Assembly (NCBI GenBank): GCA_013002205.1
Contig: JABDKN010000029.1
Coordinates: forward strand, 1 to 43,644
Origin: Granulosicoccus sp.
Lineage (GTDB): Bacteria; Pseudomonadota; Gammaproteobacteria; Granulosicoccales; Granulosicoccaceae
Direction: 5' to 3'
Length of the DNA stretch: 43,644 bases
Positions 27,637 through 37,633 of this stretch are shown here, in pieces. The notes under the pieces are model-generated. The model was not told where the DNA came from. It saw only the letters and a program-made list of their open reading frames with translations, and made no database searches. A program made the translations under genes and the position numbers. Within the stretch, counting starts at the first letter, position 1, and the number at the start of each line of letters is the position of its first letter.

Positions 27637-28475
27637 TTCTTGACGATGGCGCGTTTGTGGACGGCCTGATGCGTCAACAGACCGACTGCCAATGTGGTAA
27701 ACGACCACATGCTGGCGTAGAACCAACTCCCGTAGGCGGTCTCGAATTCGTGAAAGAACTCACCACGCACCAGTTCGATCATGTGCAGCACCGGGTTGTA
27801 CAGCAGGTACTCACGTATCGGTGCAGGCAGGCTGTCGGCACTGAAAAAGAGCCCGGAACCGAAATACAGCGGACGCCCGAGTACTTGCGTGCCAAATTGC
27901 TTGATGGACGGAATCAGGGGTTCCAGACTGGCGAACAGAAACCCCATACCCAGCCCGAGAATGCACAACAGTAAGCATACGAGGAGCACGCCCAGCGGCC
28001 TTTCGCAGCGCACTTCGAATCCGGCGAGATACGCCATGTACAACAGAAAACCCAGTACGAAGAAGGTCACCAGCACCTCCAGAATTCCACGCGCCAGGAT
28101 CACATCGAAGGTGGTTACCTGCGGAAAGGTCAGCAGGTTGCGGCTGTTGCTGATCGCACCCTGCATACAGCTCCAGGGGTCACGGAACAGTCCGTAGCAG
28201 ATGAAGCCCACCAGCATGAAAGGTACCAGTGGCATGCCACCTGGACTATCATTGCGCAGATTGGCAAAGATTGCCACGAACACGCTGACGCCCACCAGCG
28301 GTTCGATCAGCGCCCACAGAAACCCGATCTTGTAGTTACCGTAACGGGTCTTGGTTTCACGCAGGACCAGTGCATTGATGACACGCACCTGGGTCGACCA
28401 GGCAAGCAGGATCCTGCGAGGTGTAATGCCTTGCCCGGGTTCGCGTGCGGCAGTCAGTGATGCCAGCATGGACAT
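27633..28475 (-). CDS. kpsM: Capsule ABC transporter permease KpsM
   Basis: KpsM is the membrane half of the capsule ABC exporter. The 280-residue protein has about six hydrophobic helices, the ABC-2 type segment RETKTRYGNYKIGFLWALIEP near residue 40, and the conserved YNPVLHMIELVRGEFF near residue 230. The N-terminal 35 residues are longer than in E. coli KpsM. It begins 1 bp after the stop of the LysM lipoprotein gene and overlaps kpsT by 4 nt, so these genes form one operon. Confidence 0.94.
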   Translation of the reverse strand: MSMLASLTAAREPGQGITPRRILLAWSTQVRVINALVLRETKTRYGNYKIGFLWALIEPLVGVSVFVAIFANLRNDSPGGMPLVPFMLVGFICYGLFRDPWSCMQGAISNSRNLLTFPQVTTFDVILARGILEVLVTFFVLGFLLYMAYLAGFEVRCERPLGVLLVCLLLCILGLGMGFLFASLEPLIPSIKQFGTQVLGRPLYFGSGLFFSADSLPAPIREYLLYNPVLHMIELVRGEFFHEFETAYGSWFYASMWSFTTLAVGLLTHQAVHKRAIVKK

Positions 28476-28476
28476 G

Positions 28477-29133
28477 TCAGTGCATGCCGGAATACAGGTC
28501 TGCCGGTATTTTCAACAGCGCGCCACTGTGCATGGTGGCTACATCCCCGATGCCATTGAATTCGGCAATGCGTTTCCAGTTTTCCGGATTTCCCGTCGTG
28601 CGTCCGGCAAAACGCCACAAGGTCTCGCCTTCGCCCAGGCGCAACTGGACAGGCGGCGCTGATGTGGCGATTTGCTCCTGGCTTTCGTCTGGGGGCAGCA
28701 GCAAAGTCTCATCGGGTACCAGCACCTTGTCGTGATCATCGACGACGCTCATGGCAGCGCTTCGGCCGTGTATCCGTTCATTCATGCCGGTGCTGATCAG
28801 TGCTCTCGTAAATGTCCACTGACCGTTGCTGCGTTCGCACATGATTCGTATGGAATCACTTGCACGGGGTAACTGCACCCGGCGACACCTGCGTCCACTG
28901 GCAGCCTGGTACTCATCCAGCACCTGTACACGTGTCACGTCCAGGGAGTTGCCTGCGGGCAACTCCACCGTCGAACCTGCTTCCGCCGTGACCAGCGCAG
29001 CATTGGGCGACACGTTAACCGCCAATTGCGAACCCGGCAACTGACCCTCATTGCGCTGAGGATTACTGCTGCAGGCACCCAGTACCATGGCAAAGCATAG
29101 CGGTGCAAGACGAACGAGCGGGAAGCTGTACAT
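28477..29133 (-). CDS. LysM-domain lipoprotein in the capsule operon
   Basis: The 218-residue protein has a lipoprotein signal ending in the lipobox LGAC (lipidated Cys near residue 21). The middle part, about 60-120, contains a conserved-looking region with SGRRCRRVQLP and IMCERSNGQWTF, similar in style to small outer-membrane lipoprotein domains. The C-terminal 50 residues form a LysM-like domain (LGEGETLWRFAGRTTGN, then WKRIAEFNGI and HSGALLKIPADL) that should bind peptidoglycan. It lies between kpsF and kpsM with 1-21 bp gaps, so it is probably made with the exporter. It could anchor the export complex to the cell wall; that is inference. No E. coli kps counterpart is known to me. Confidence 0.8.
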   Translation of the reverse strand: MYSFPLVRLAPLCFAMVLGACSSNPQRNEGQLPGSQLAVNVSPNAALVTAEAGSTVELPAGNSLDVTRVQVLDEYQAASGRRCRRVQLPRASDSIRIMCERSNGQWTFTRALISTGMNERIHGRSAAMSVVDDHDKVLVPDETLLLPPDESQEQIATSAPPVQLRLGEGETLWRFAGRTTGNPENWKRIAEFNGIGDVATMHSGALLKIPADLYSGMH

Positions 29134-29154
29134 TGAGTTGATGATTGCCCTGAG

Positions 29155-30156
29155 TCATTTCTGGTGGTTTGCAAAGATCTCAAGCAAACCGCATACCTGG
29201 TCTTCCTCACCTTCCCGGACGCCGGTCACTATCAGCGCGCGAATCTTGTACTTTCGCATCAGGATCTCGGCATCACTGACCATGGCATCTGCGGCGATGG
29301 TGACCGGTACCGGTGTCATGAAATCCCGAACACGCTTGTCCAGCATGGTGGGATCCATGATCAGGGCACGCCGCAGGTCACCATCGGTCAGGATGCCGAG
29401 AAGGCGATCGCCCTCGACGATGATGGCCAGACCCAGCCTGCCGGATGTCATGCAGAAAATGGCGTCTCGCACCGTCTCTTCAGGCCCGATCAGGGGAAGG
29501 TTTTCCGTGATCATGGTATCGGCAACTCGCGAGAGCAGGCGCCGGCCCAGCATACCGCCGGGATGAAACTGGGCAAAATCGGAGGGCTTGAAATCACGCG
29601 CGCGTATCAGGCAGACTGCCAGCGCATCGCCCAAGGCCATGATAGCCAGTGCAGACGTGGTGGGCGCCAGATTGTTAGGGCAGACCTCGCGTTCGATATC
29701 CACGCGCAGCGTGACGTCGGCCTGGCGTCCCACGGTTGTATTGTCAGCGCCCACCATGGCAATGATCTTGTTGCCGAAATACTCCAGCGAGGGCATCAGT
29801 TTGACCACTTCTTCGGTTTCTCCACTGTAGGAGATCATCACGATCAGATCATCTGCCGTGATCATGCCCAGATCACCATGAATGGCCTCTCCGGGATGCA
29901 CATAGAAACTCGGCGTTCCTGTGGATGCGAAGGTGGCCGCGATCTTCTTGCCGACGATCCCCGATTTACCCATGCCGGAGACGATCACCCTGCCCTTGCA
30001 CCCGAGAATCAGACGTACCGCATCGTCGAACTCCGCCCCCAGGCGTGAGGCAATCGACGACAGGGCTGTGCTTTGAATGGTCAGCGATTCGACTGCAGTG
30101 GGAACAAAGCTCGACGAATGATCGCTTGAGCGGGTGGATCGTTGGGTAAGGCTCAT
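29155..30156 (-). CDS. kpsF: Arabinose-5-phosphate isomerase KpsF/KdsD
   Basis: The enzyme converts ribulose 5-phosphate to arabinose 5-phosphate, the first committed precursor of Kdo. The 333-residue protein has an N-terminal SIS sugar-isomerase domain (VIVSGMGKSGIVGKKIA, VMISYSGETEE, QFHPGGMLGRRL) and two C-terminal CBS modules (about 210-325, LLGILTDGDLRRAL). The capsule context favours the KpsF paralogue; if it is the only such gene in the genome it would be kdsD, which cannot be decided here. ATG 30156 has only a weak A-rich ribosome binding site. Confidence 0.92.
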   Translation of the reverse strand: MSLTQRSTRSSDHSSSFVPTAVESLTIQSTALSSIASRLGAEFDDAVRLILGCKGRVIVSGMGKSGIVGKKIAATFASTGTPSFYVHPGEAIHGDLGMITADDLIVMISYSGETEEVVKLMPSLEYFGNKIIAMVGADNTTVGRQADVTLRVDIEREVCPNNLAPTTSALAIMALGDALAVCLIRARDFKPSDFAQFHPGGMLGRRLLSRVADTMITENLPLIGPEETVRDAIFCMTSGRLGLAIIVEGDRLLGILTDGDLRRALIMDPTMLDKRVRDFMTPVPVTIAADAMVSDAEILMRKYKIRALIVTGVREGEEDQVCGLLEIFANHQK

Positions 30157-30162
30157 GTTTTT

Positions 30163-30234
30163 TCAGTTCTGCGAAAAGTGAGCAAGCTCGATTGACTTGG
30201 GTAGTGTCTTTGCGACCAGACTTGCGAGTTTCAT
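30163..30234 (-). other. Possible 23-residue upstream ORF before kpsF
   Basis: A short reading frame (ATG 30234, TGA 30165-30163) ends 6 nt before the kpsF start. No strong ribosome binding site precedes it. It is either chance or a coupling leader peptide. The remaining bases of the 129-bp gap up to 30285 hold nothing I can support. Confidence 0.2.
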
Positions 30235-30285
30235 ACCATCGCCATGAATCAGTTCACAGCTCAGGCAAATAAGGCGAAAACTGCG

Positions 30286-31383
30286 TTATCCGGTTTTTCC
30301 AAGATGCTGCTTGACAGCCTGACCCATCCGACCGGCCACACCATGACGCCAGCTCGAAAACGAACCGATCAGCTCATCCAGCCGCTCATCGATACCCTCG
30401 AGTTGCGGGATCTCGATTGCCTGTTCCGGGTACTCCGAAAACGACTGATCGAAGCCCTGACCCTCCAGCCAGTGATCGGCAATCCACTGGTTGTCCGCTG
30501 CAAAATGCTCATGAAAGCTGATGGCCTGCGCGCGACCAGGCAGCATCCTGCCCCACTCATCGTCAATCGCCTGCACCCTTTCAATCAGAAACGGGCGCAA
30601 TTGCTGCTTGCCCAGACCATTGAGCCGAGGATCATTCGCTGCCAGTGAATTGAATCGCCTGAGTATGGCCAGCGCAGTCTGTGACAGCGCTTCATTCTCC
30701 GGTTCCGGCATCTCCAGCCCCGGTGAGTCATTGTCGATGCCGGCAATCCGGCAGAAATCCGACACGACATCACCACCGCACAGGCGACTCCGTTCGAATA
30801 TATGCACTGTCAGCGCCTCCTCGCCAAACACCTCGCTCCAGTTTTCCAGCAGCTTCCGGTAGTTGTAATAAGGGCCTGCCGCATCGATGGCCTCGAACGC
30901 AAAGTCCTTTACATCGCCCCCACGTACCGAGGTGCTATGCGCACTGAGCGCGTACTTGTCCTGTCTGCGCAGGTACACCACGATGCGCAGGTCATCGAAC
31001 ATGGGTCGCAACAATCGCGCAATACGCTTGATTTCGTCGACCGAGGTCAGTCGTGATTGCAGGTGTTCGGATGAGTAGATGACGGTGGAATCCGCAGCCT
31101 GTCGCTGATGAAACGCCATGATCTCAGCACAATGCTCCTGGACGAATTGCTCCTTCCACTGAGCCAGCGCAACCGGATCGTCGACATCCAGCGACGGGCC
31201 GGCCAGGTCGGCTTCTGGTGCGTTCTTGCCGTAGACCACCAGTCGCTGATTACTGATGAAGCCGGCTGTGGCCGGGAACAGGTTTCCGCTGAGCAGCAAT
31301 CTGCTGCGATTCTGGAACAGAAACTTCTGGATGGAGGTCGTGCCGGTCTTTTCAGTACCGATGTGCAGGATGGCTTTTTTCAT
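30286..31383 (-). CDS. Sulfotransferase family protein
   Basis: The 365-residue protein opens with HIGTEKTGTTSIQKFL, the 5'-phosphosulfate binding loop of PAPS-dependent sulfotransferases. The later VVYLRRQDKYALSAHS segment matches the 3'-phosphate region (Arg and Ser). It probably transfers sulfate to a capsule sugar, since it is placed at the head of the kps locus. The acceptor is unknown. The ATG at 31383 follows AAGGAC; the frame extends 13 codons upstream, but the sulfotransferase loop should start near the N-terminus, so the shorter form is chosen. It lies 102 bp downstream of purK on the same strand, so it may be transcribed with purEK or from its own promoter. No PAPS-synthesis genes are in the window. 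Confidence 0.82.
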   Translation of the reverse strand: MKKAILHIGTEKTGTTSIQKFLFQNRSRLLLSGNLFPATAGFISNQRLVVYGKNAPEADLAGPSLDVDDPVALAQWKEQFVQEHCAEIMAFHQRQAADSTVIYSSEHLQSRLTSVDEIKRIARLLRPMFDDLRIVVYLRRQDKYALSAHSTSVRGGDVKDFAFEAIDAAGPYYNYRKLLENWSEVFGEEALTVHIFERSRLCGGDVVSDFCRIAGIDNDSPGLEMPEPENEALSQTALAILRRFNSLAANDPRLNGLGKQQLRPFLIERVQAIDDEWGRMLPGRAQAISFHEHFAADNQWIADHWLEGQGFDQSFSEYPEQAIEIPQLEGIDERLDELIGSFSSWRHGVAGRMGQAVKQHLGKTG

Positions 31384-31485
31384 CAACGACGGGGGTCCTT
31401 GCGTGCAGCGGGCACGGATCATTACCCACGCTGTGCAAGATTTCCGCCAACCACCTGTCCAATCACCGGCCGTGCAGCGCCCGGG

Positions 31486-32652
31486 TCAACGCTCCAGCAA
31501 GGACAGACATTGCACTGCCATGGCAGTCGCGCTATCTGCACTGTCTGCCAGACAGTTTATATGCCCCATCTTGCGTCCTGGTCGCGCGACGTGTTTACCG
31601 TACAGATGCAGGTGAGCTCCCGCCTGCTCGAATACACGATGCCAGTCCGGCGTCCCGGAACTCCATACATCCCCCAGGAGGTTGATCATGCACACGGGGG
31701 ACAGCAGCGTGGTACTGCCCAGTGGCAAGGCACACAAGGCACGTAACTGCATTTCAAACTGGGAACAGACGGTGGCATCGAGTGTGTAATGGCCACTGTT
31801 GTGTGGTCGTGGCGCCATCTCGTTGAAATACACCTGCCCGCGTTCATCGATGAAAAATTCCACGGCCAGCACACCGTGGTAATCCAGACCCTCGGCGAGC
31901 CTGATGGCCTGTGACTCGGCACTGGCCAGGATCCCGGCCGATACGTCTGCCGGCACGGTCGATGTCGAGAGGATGCCGTTGACATGCACGTTTCGGGAAA
32001 TGGGAAATACGGCTATCTCGCCGGAAAATCCACGCGCCAGCACCACGGAGATCTCGGCCGCCAGCGTGATGTGTCGCTCCAGCACACAGGCGGCATCCTG
32101 CAGGACGAGCAGGGCTTCGAACACCGCATTTTCACTGTCGCAGACGATCTGGCCCTTGCCATCATAGCCGAGCCTCGAGGTTTTCAGAATGGCCGGCAGA
32201 CCCACTGCGGCCACAGCTGCTGCGACATCGTCGGCACACTCGACCGTGGCGTAGGGCACTGGCCGCAGACCCTGTGCTTCAGCGCTGCGCTTCTCCAGAT
32301 CGCGATCCTGGGCCACACGCACGACCTCCGCCGACGGTGCCACTCGCGTTCGATCCGCCAGTAGTGCAAGACTTCTCGCCGGCACGTTTTCGAACTCGAT
32401 GGTGACCGCATCACAAGCCTCGGCCAGCGCTGCCAGTGCCTCGGCATCGTCATACGCGGCGACCAGTGCATGCTCTGCCAGCTGCATGGCAGGAGCCTGG
32501 GCATCAGGGTCCAGGACCCAGGTCACATAGCCCAGCCGCCTGGCTTCCAGCACCAGGTAGCGGCCCAGCTGTCCACCACCGATGACGCCGACCGAGGCGC
32601 CCGGCAACAAGGCCCGTACCGTTTGCACGTCACTGCTGGAGGGCGTCTTCAT
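31486..32652 (-). CDS. purK: N5-CAIR synthetase, ATP-grasp subunit PurK
   Basis: PurK makes N5-carboxyaminoimidazole ribonucleotide from AIR, bicarbonate and ATP. The 388-residue ATP-grasp protein starts with [12 protein letters not shown] and shows [35 protein letters not shown] and the C-terminal [17 protein letters not shown]. The ATG at 32652 overlaps the purE stop as ATGA. Confidence 0.96.
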   Translation of the reverse strand: MKTPSSSDVQTVRALLPGASVGVIGGGQLGRYLVLEARRLGYVTWVLDPDAQAPAMQLAEHALVAAYDDAEALAALAEACDAVTIEFENVPARSLALLADRTRVAPSAEVVRVAQDRDLEKRSAEAQGLRPVPYATVECADDVAAAVAAVGLPAILKTSRLGYDGKGQIVCDSENAVFEALLVLQDAACVLERHITLAAEISVVLARGFSGEIAVFPISRNVHVNGILSTSTVPADVSAGILASAESQAIRLAEGLDYHGVLAVEFFIDERGQVYFNEMAPRPHNSGHYTLDATVCSQFEMQLRALCALPLGSTTLLSPVCMINLLGDVWSSGTPDWHRVFEQAGAHLHLYGKHVARPGRKMGHINCLADSADSATAMAVQCLSLLER

Positions 32653-33149
32653 GTTGCTGCCCCTGGCGGTAATTGCATGGCCAGGGCATGCGCCTGCTGT
32701 TCCTGGCGATACAGGGTCAGCAGCCTGCCCAGCTCCGTATCATGGAGAGCCAGCAGGGCTATGGCAAACAGGGCTGCATTGGCCGCCCCCGCCTCCCCGA
32801 TGGCAAATGTGGCCACGGGTATTCCCCTGGGCATCTGGACGATGGAATACAACGAATCCTGTCCGCTGAGATAACGGCTGGGGATGGGCACTCCCAGCAC
32901 CGGAATGGTCGTCTTGGCCGCCAGCATGCCAGGCAGGTGCGCGGCACCGCCAGCACCTGCGATGATGCAGGACAATCCACGCTCGAGTGCCTTGTCCGCG
33001 TAGTCGAACATCTGGTCCGGCATACGGTGTGCGGACAACACGGCTTTTTCGTGCGGCACGGCAAAGCGCTCCAGTAGCTCGACCGTCTGGCGCATGACCG
33101 GCCAGTCGCTGTCGCTGCCCATTACCACACCCACCTTCACATCACTCAT
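32649..33149 (-). CDS. purE: N5-CAIR mutase PurE
   Basis: PurE rearranges N5-CAIR to CAIR in purine synthesis. The 166-residue protein has the class I motif [12 protein letters not shown], the catalytic SAHRMPDQM region, [14 protein letters not shown] and PVLGVPIPS. The ATG at 33149 is preferred over the in-frame GTG two codons earlier because GGAAAG stands at a good distance. Divergent from purC with 90 bp between the starts. Confidence 0.95.
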   Translation of the reverse strand: MSDVKVGVVMGSDSDWPVMRQTVELLERFAVPHEKAVLSAHRMPDQMFDYADKALERGLSCIIAGAGGAAHLPGMLAAKTTIPVLGVPIPSRYLSGQDSLYSIVQMPRGIPVATFAIGEAGAANAALFAIALLALHDTELGRLLTLYRQEQQAHALAMQLPPGAAT

Positions 33150-33195
33150 CGTCACTTTCCGTCATCCGGTGCACAAACCCCTGCAAGGCGCGCAG

Positions 33196-33201
33196 TATAC
33201 T
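33196..33201 (+). promoter_or_regulatory. Candidate -10 box upstream of purC
   Basis: TATACT at 33196 lies 39 bp upstream of the purC ATG. The -35 region around 33173 is poor. The assignment rests on the hexamer and its position only. The short divergent region holds no riboswitch-sized structure. Confidence 0.3.
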
Positions 33202-33239
33202 GGAGCCTCTCACAAAGCTCTGGCGAATCGTTCAATCGC

Positions 33240-34142
33240 ATGAACTCCACAACGGTGGCTGAAGACGGCCTGCACACCAGTACCATCCAGTCACTGACGC
33301 TGCACTATCGGGGCAAGGTTCGCGATATCTATGTCATCGATGATGCCCACTGGCTGATCATAGCCACCGACCGTGTGTCCGCTTTCGACGTGATCCTGCC
33401 GGACGTGATTCCCGGCAAAGGCAAGCTGTTGACGCAACTGTCCCTGTTCTGGTTCAACCGGGTGCGCGCCCTGATCCCCAACCACCTGGTCAGCATGCCG
33501 CTGGAAACCCTGTTACCCGATCCTGGCGAACGCGCCCAGGCTGAAGGCCGCTGCATGATCGTCAAACGGCTCAGGGCGATACCTGTGGAAGCCGTAGTCC
33601 GTGGCTACCTGATCGGAACGGGTTGGAAGGACTACCAGCGCAGCGGCGCCGTCTGCGGCCATGCCTTGCCAGCGGGCTTACAGCAGGCGGACAAACTGCC
33701 CGAGATACTGTTTACACCGGCCACCAAGGCTGATCTGGGAGATCACGACGAGAACATCAACTATGCAGCCATGGCGGCCGCCATTGGCGATGAACTGGCC
33801 AGCGACATTCGCCGCGTAAGCCTGGCTCTGTATCGGGACGCGGCCGCCTATGCGCTGGAGCGCGGAATCATCATCGCCGACACCAAGTTCGAGTTCGGCC
33901 AGGATGCGCAGGGTAATCTGGTGCTGATGGATGAAATACTCACGCCGGATTCGTCCAGATTCTGGGAAGCTGACACCTGGCAACCCGGTACCAGTCCGCC
34001 GAGCTATGACAAGCAGTACGTGCGGGACTGGCTGGAGACCCTGGACTGGGACAAGCAACCGCCAGGCCCGTCACTGCCGCAGGACATCATCGACGGCACG
34101 TTGGCCCGTTACCGCGAAGCCGTCAGCAGACTGACCAGTTGA
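33240..34142 (+). CDS. purC: SAICAR synthetase
   Basis: PurC joins aspartate to CAIR with ATP, the step after PurE. The 300-residue protein has [12 protein letters not shown] near the N-terminus, [37 protein letters not shown] and [14 protein letters not shown]. It is of the longer (about 300-residue) class. Its placement opposite purEK means all three genes around CAIR are clustered. It is convergent with fbaB. Confidence 0.96.
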   Translation: MNSTTVAEDGLHTSTIQSLTLHYRGKVRDIYVIDDAHWLIIATDRVSAFDVILPDVIPGKGKLLTQLSLFWFNRVRALIPNHLVSMPLETLLPDPGERAQAEGRCMIVKRLRAIPVEAVVRGYLIGTGWKDYQRSGAVCGHALPAGLQQADKLPEILFTPATKADLGDHDENINYAAMAAAIGDELASDIRRVSLALYRDAAAYALERGIIIADTKFEFGQDAQGNLVLMDEILTPDSSRFWEADTWQPGTSPPSYDKQYVRDWLETLDWDKQPPGPSLPQDIIDGTLARYREAVSRLTS

Positions 34143-34214
34143 CGTGGAGTCGATTGGCGTGGACGGTGCGCACAAGGCACCCCGGCGTGACAGCCGCGTC
34201 GATACGACAACGAC

Positions 34215-34236
34215 AGCCTGACGGATGCGTCAGGCT
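34215..34236. terminator. Perfect 9-bp stem between purC and fbaB
   Basis: AGCCTGACG and CGTCAGGCT flank a 4-nt loop (34224-34227). The right arm includes the fbaB stop codon. There is no clear T-tract on either strand, so it may be a weak or Rho-assisted bidirectional terminator of the convergent genes. Confidence 0.5.
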
Positions 34237-35279
34237 ATCGTGATACGTTCATCGAGGTAGGCGTCCTGGATGGCATGCAGGAGGGCGACACCATCCTTCA
34301 TGTCCTTCTGAAACGCCTTGCGGCCGGAGATCAGGCCCATGCCACCTGCGCGTTTGTTGATCACCGCAGTGCGCACTGCCTGAGCCAGGTCGTGTTCACC
34401 CGACCCCCCTCCGGAATTGATCAGACCGGCACGACCCATATAGCAGTTGGCGACCTGATAGCGAACCAGGTCCACAGGGTGGTCAGTGGTGAGGTCCGAG
34501 TACACCTTGGGGTGCGTATTGCCGAAACCGATGGCGGTGTAGCCGCCATTGTTTTCGGCCTGTTTCTGCTTGACGATATCGGCCTGGATGGTCGCCGCCA
34601 GATGATTGGCTTGACCCGTCAGGTCAGCCGCGACGTGGTAGTCCACCCCGTCTTTCTTGAAATCGGGGTTTCGCAGGTAGGCCCACAGGACCGCAACCAT
34701 ACCCAGTTCATGAGCCCGATGAAACGCATCGGATATTTCCTGGATCTGTCGGCGCGAATCCGCCGAGCCGTAATAGATGGTGGCACCCACCGCCAATGCG
34801 CCGAGATCAAAGGCCTGCTCCACCTGAGCGAACAGTGTCTGTTCGTAAATTGGCGGCAGGGTGAGTGTCTCGTTGTGATTGAGCTTCACCATGAAGGGTA
34901 TGCGATGGGCATAGCGACGCGACACTGAACCGAGTACGCCCAGCGTGGATGCAACGCAATTGCATCCGCCTTCAATGGCAAGTTCGACTATATTGGCTGG
35001 ATCGAAGTAGATGGGATTAGGGGCGAAGGACGCACCGGCAGAGTGCTCGACGCCCTGGTCCACCGGCAGCATGGACATGTATCCGGTTCCGGCCAGGCGC
35101 CCGGCATTGAACAGTTGCTGCATGGCTCGCATGGTACCCGGACCCCGGTCACTGACACCAATGACCCGGCTGACAAAGTCCGGACCCGGCAACTGAAACA
35201 TGTCTCTTGGCAATCCCTTGCAGGTGTGATCAAGAAGATACTCCGCTTCGTCCCCCAACAATGAAACCGTATCAGTCAT
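34230..35279 (-). CDS. fbaB: Class I fructose-bisphosphate aldolase FbaB
   Basis: FbaB interconverts fructose 1,6-bisphosphate with DHAP and glyceraldehyde 3-phosphate. The 349-residue protein belongs to the DhnA-type class I aldolases and follows E. coli FbaB from memory: [47 protein letters not shown] and [16 protein letters not shown]. Lysine Schiff-base enzymes of this type need no zinc. The ATG at 35279 matches the E. coli start (MTD...LLG) and has AGGA 8 nt upstream; an ATG three codons earlier has no room for a ribosome binding site. It is the last gene of the tkt-gapA-pgk-fbaB set. Many gammaproteobacteria have class II fba after pgk; here a class I enzyme takes that place. Confidence 0.95.
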   Translation of the reverse strand: MTDTVSLLGDEAEYLLDHTCKGLPRDMFQLPGPDFVSRVIGVSDRGPGTMRAMQQLFNAGRLAGTGYMSMLPVDQGVEHSAGASFAPNPIYFDPANIVELAIEGGCNCVASTLGVLGSVSRRYAHRIPFMVKLNHNETLTLPPIYEQTLFAQVEQAFDLGALAVGATIYYGSADSRRQIQEISDAFHRAHELGMVAVLWAYLRNPDFKKDGVDYHVAADLTGQANHLAATIQADIVKQKQAENNGGYTAIGFGNTHPKVYSDLTTDHPVDLVRYQVANCYMGRAGLINSGGGSGEHDLAQAVRTAVINKRAGGMGLISGRKAFQKDMKDGVALLHAIQDAYLDERITIA

Positions 35280-35343
35280 AACGTCCATCCTGTGTTGTGC
35301 TTATCAAATGACCATGCATCGATGTCCGGTGATCAGCGCCCGT

Positions 35344-36516
35344 TCATGCACTGCGCGAATTCAGCATGGCAACCGCGGGTAGTGTCTTGCCTTCAATGAA
35401 TTCAAGAAAAGCGCCACCACCGGTCGAGATGTAGGACACCTGATCCTCTATACCGTACTTGTCAACCGCTGCCAATGTATCACCACCACCTGCTATCGAA
35501 AACGCATCTGACGCTGCCACCGCCTCTGCGATCACCCGGGTTCCGTTGCCAAAGGCGTCAATCTCGAATACGCCAACTGGACCGTTCCAGACGATGGTGC
35601 CGGCCTTGCGCAGGATAGCGGCATAAGAGGAAGCAGTTTCAGGGCCAATGTCGAGGATCAGGTCCTCGCCCTGGACATCACCGGTGGCTTTCGTGCTGAC
35701 AGGTACATCATCGGCAAGCTCCGGTGCGCAGACCACGTCCACCGGCACCGGTATGGCTGCACCACGAGCCTCCGCACGACGCATCAGGGCTGCCGCATCA
35801 CTCACCAGATCAGGTTCGTACAACGACTTGCCGACCTCATGACCGGCCGCAGCAATGAACGTGTTGGCTATGCCACCACCGACGATCAACTGGTCGACCT
35901 TGTCGGTCAGCGAGGCCAGTACCTGCAGCTTGGTCGATACCTTGGAGCCGCCCACGATGGCCACCAGCGGCCGTCGGGGATTGTCCAGCGCCGCATTCAG
36001 GGCATCGAGTTCAGCCGCCAGCAAGGGACCGGCGCAGGCTACCGGTGCATGCAGGCCCACGCTGTGAGTAGAGGCCTGGGCCCTATGAGCCGTGCCAAAG
36101 GCATCCATGGCATACACATCACACAGCGATGCATACCACTTGCCCAGATTTTCATCGTCCGATTTCTCACCTGTATTGAAGCGCACGTTCTCCAGCAGCA
36201 CCACCTCACCCTCGGCCACATAGGGCTCGCAGTCCAGGTAGTCGGTCACCAGCCGTACCGGCTGGCCGAGCAGCTCACTCAGGCGCGTGGCAACGGGTGC
36301 CAGAGACGATGCATCATCCGGCTGACCTTCTGTTGGCCGGCCCAGGTGTGACATCACCAGTACACGCGCACCAGCCTCGATGGCATACTGCAAGGTTGGA
36401 ACCGATGCCCGAATACGCTTGTCCGACGTGATCGCCCCGTCTTTGAGTGGTACGTTCAGGTCCTGGCGTATGAGGACCCGCTGACCTGCCAGCGGCAACT
36501 CCTTGAGCAACTTCAT
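35344..36516 (-). CDS. pgk: Phosphoglycerate kinase
   Basis: Pgk transfers phosphate between 1,3-bisphosphoglycerate and ADP. The 390-residue protein has [14 protein letters not shown] at the N-terminus, [35 protein letters not shown] and the C-terminal [17 protein letters not shown], which ends with [17 protein letters not shown]. Two adjacent ATGs (36519 and 36516) overlap the gapA stop, so translation is coupled to gapA. The frame reaches 36573, but that part lies inside gapA and has no family support. Confidence 0.96.
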   Translation of the reverse strand: MKLLKELPLAGQRVLIRQDLNVPLKDGAITSDKRIRASVPTLQYAIEAGARVLVMSHLGRPTEGQPDDASSLAPVATRLSELLGQPVRLVTDYLDCEPYVAEGEVVLLENVRFNTGEKSDDENLGKWYASLCDVYAMDAFGTAHRAQASTHSVGLHAPVACAGPLLAAELDALNAALDNPRRPLVAIVGGSKVSTKLQVLASLTDKVDQLIVGGGIANTFIAAAGHEVGKSLYEPDLVSDAAALMRRAEARGAAIPVPVDVVCAPELADDVPVSTKATGDVQGEDLILDIGPETASSYAAILRKAGTIVWNGPVGVFEIDAFGNGTRVIAEAVAASDAFSIAGGGDTLAAVDKYGIEDQVSYISTGGGAFLEFIEGKTLPAVAMLNSRSA

Positions 36517-37520
36517 CATTGGGCGTTCATGGCAGCCAGTGTGGTGTCCAGCATGCGGCAGGAAAAGCCCCACTCGTTGTCATACCAGCTGCATGCCTTG
36601 ACCAGGTTGCCACTCATGACGCGTGTCATGCCGGCATCGAAATTGGACGATGTGGATGTGTGGTTGAAATCGATAGACACCAGCGGCTTGTCGTTGAATG
36701 CCAGAATCTTGCCGTCTGCTGCCTTCTGCATGATGCTGTTTATCTCCTCGACAGTGGTATCCCGACTCGCGGTGAAGGTCAGGTCGACGATCGAGACATT
36801 GATGGTGGGCACACGCATGGCAAAGCCATCGAGCTTGCCATTCAATTCCGGTAATACCAGGCCCACGGCCTTGGCCGCACCGGTGGTAGTCGGGATCATG
36901 GACATGGTTGCCGAGCGAGCCCGACGCAGGTCCTTGTGATACACATCGGTGAGCACCTGGTCGTTGGTATAGGCGTGGATCGTGGTCATCAACCCATGCA
37001 CGATACCGACTGAGTCATTCAGGGCTTTGGCCATCGGTGCCAGGCAATTCGTCGTGCACGAGGCATTGGAGATTATCTGGTCAGACGCCTTGAGAACGCC
37101 CTCATTGACGCCAAAGACTATGGTGGCGTCGACATCCGGCCCGCCTGCCGTGGAGATGACCACCTTCTTGGCACCGGCGGTCAGGTGCATGCCTGCCTTC
37201 TCGCGGTTGGTGAACAGGCCGGTACATTCCAGTACTACATCTATGTCCAGTTCACCCCAGGGCAACTTTGTCGGATCGCGTTCGGCGAACACTTTCATCT
37301 TGTCCCCATTGACGACCAGATCGTTGCCCTCAACCGAGACTTCACCAGGGAATTTCCCGTGAGCCGTGTCGTATTGCGTCAGGTGCGCATTGGTTTCAGC
37401 ATCACCCAGGTCATTGATGGCCACGACATCAAACTCGCCGCTTCGACCAAGCTCGTGTAGCGCGCGAAGGACGTTGCGCCCGATTCTGCCGTATCCGTTG
37501 ATTGCAATCCTGACTGTCAT
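36516..37520 (-). CDS. gapA: Glyceraldehyde-3-phosphate dehydrogenase
   Basis: GapA oxidises glyceraldehyde 3-phosphate with NAD and phosphate. The 334-residue protein has the Rossmann motif [13 protein letters not shown], the catalytic C155 in [13 protein letters not shown]182 in [10 protein letters not shown], and D37 in INDLGD, consistent with NAD use. It is a type I enzyme, not erythrose-4-phosphate dehydrogenase, though Epd shares these motifs and Epd lies next to pgk in E. coli. Its stop is shared with the pgk start. It follows tkt by 113 bp, which hold an inverted repeat. Confidence 0.92.
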   Translation of the reverse strand: MTVRIAINGYGRIGRNVLRALHELGRSGEFDVVAINDLGDAETNAHLTQYDTAHGKFPGEVSVEGNDLVVNGDKMKVFAERDPTKLPWGELDIDVVLECTGLFTNREKAGMHLTAGAKKVVISTAGGPDVDATIVFGVNEGVLKASDQIISNASCTTNCLAPMAKALNDSVGIVHGLMTTIHAYTNDQVLTDVYHKDLRRARSATMSMIPTTTGAAKAVGLVLPELNGKLDGFAMRVPTINVSIVDLTFTASRDTTVEEINSIMQKAADGKILAFNDKPLVSIDFNHTSTSSNFDAGMTRVMSGNLVKACSWYDNEWGFSCRMLDTTLAAMNAQ

Positions 37521-37566
37521 TTCGATATCCCCGATTTCATATTCAATTCAGATGGTTTTTCTGGCA

Positions 37567-37597
37567 AGACCTGTGAGCAGGTGGTAACTCCAGGTCT
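37567..37597. other. Alternative inverted repeats between tkt and gapA
   Basis: The arm AGACCTG (37567-37573) can pair either with CAGGT at 37578-37582 (TGAG loop, five pairs) or with CAGGTCT at 37591-37597 (seven pairs). The two pairings are mutually exclusive. No T-tract follows on the leftward strand. It lies about 50-80 bp upstream of the gapA start and could regulate readthrough from tkt to gapA. Function unproven. Confidence 0.3.
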
Positions 37598-37633
37598 CGT
37601 TGCAACACATTGCACACTATAGCCGTACAGCTG

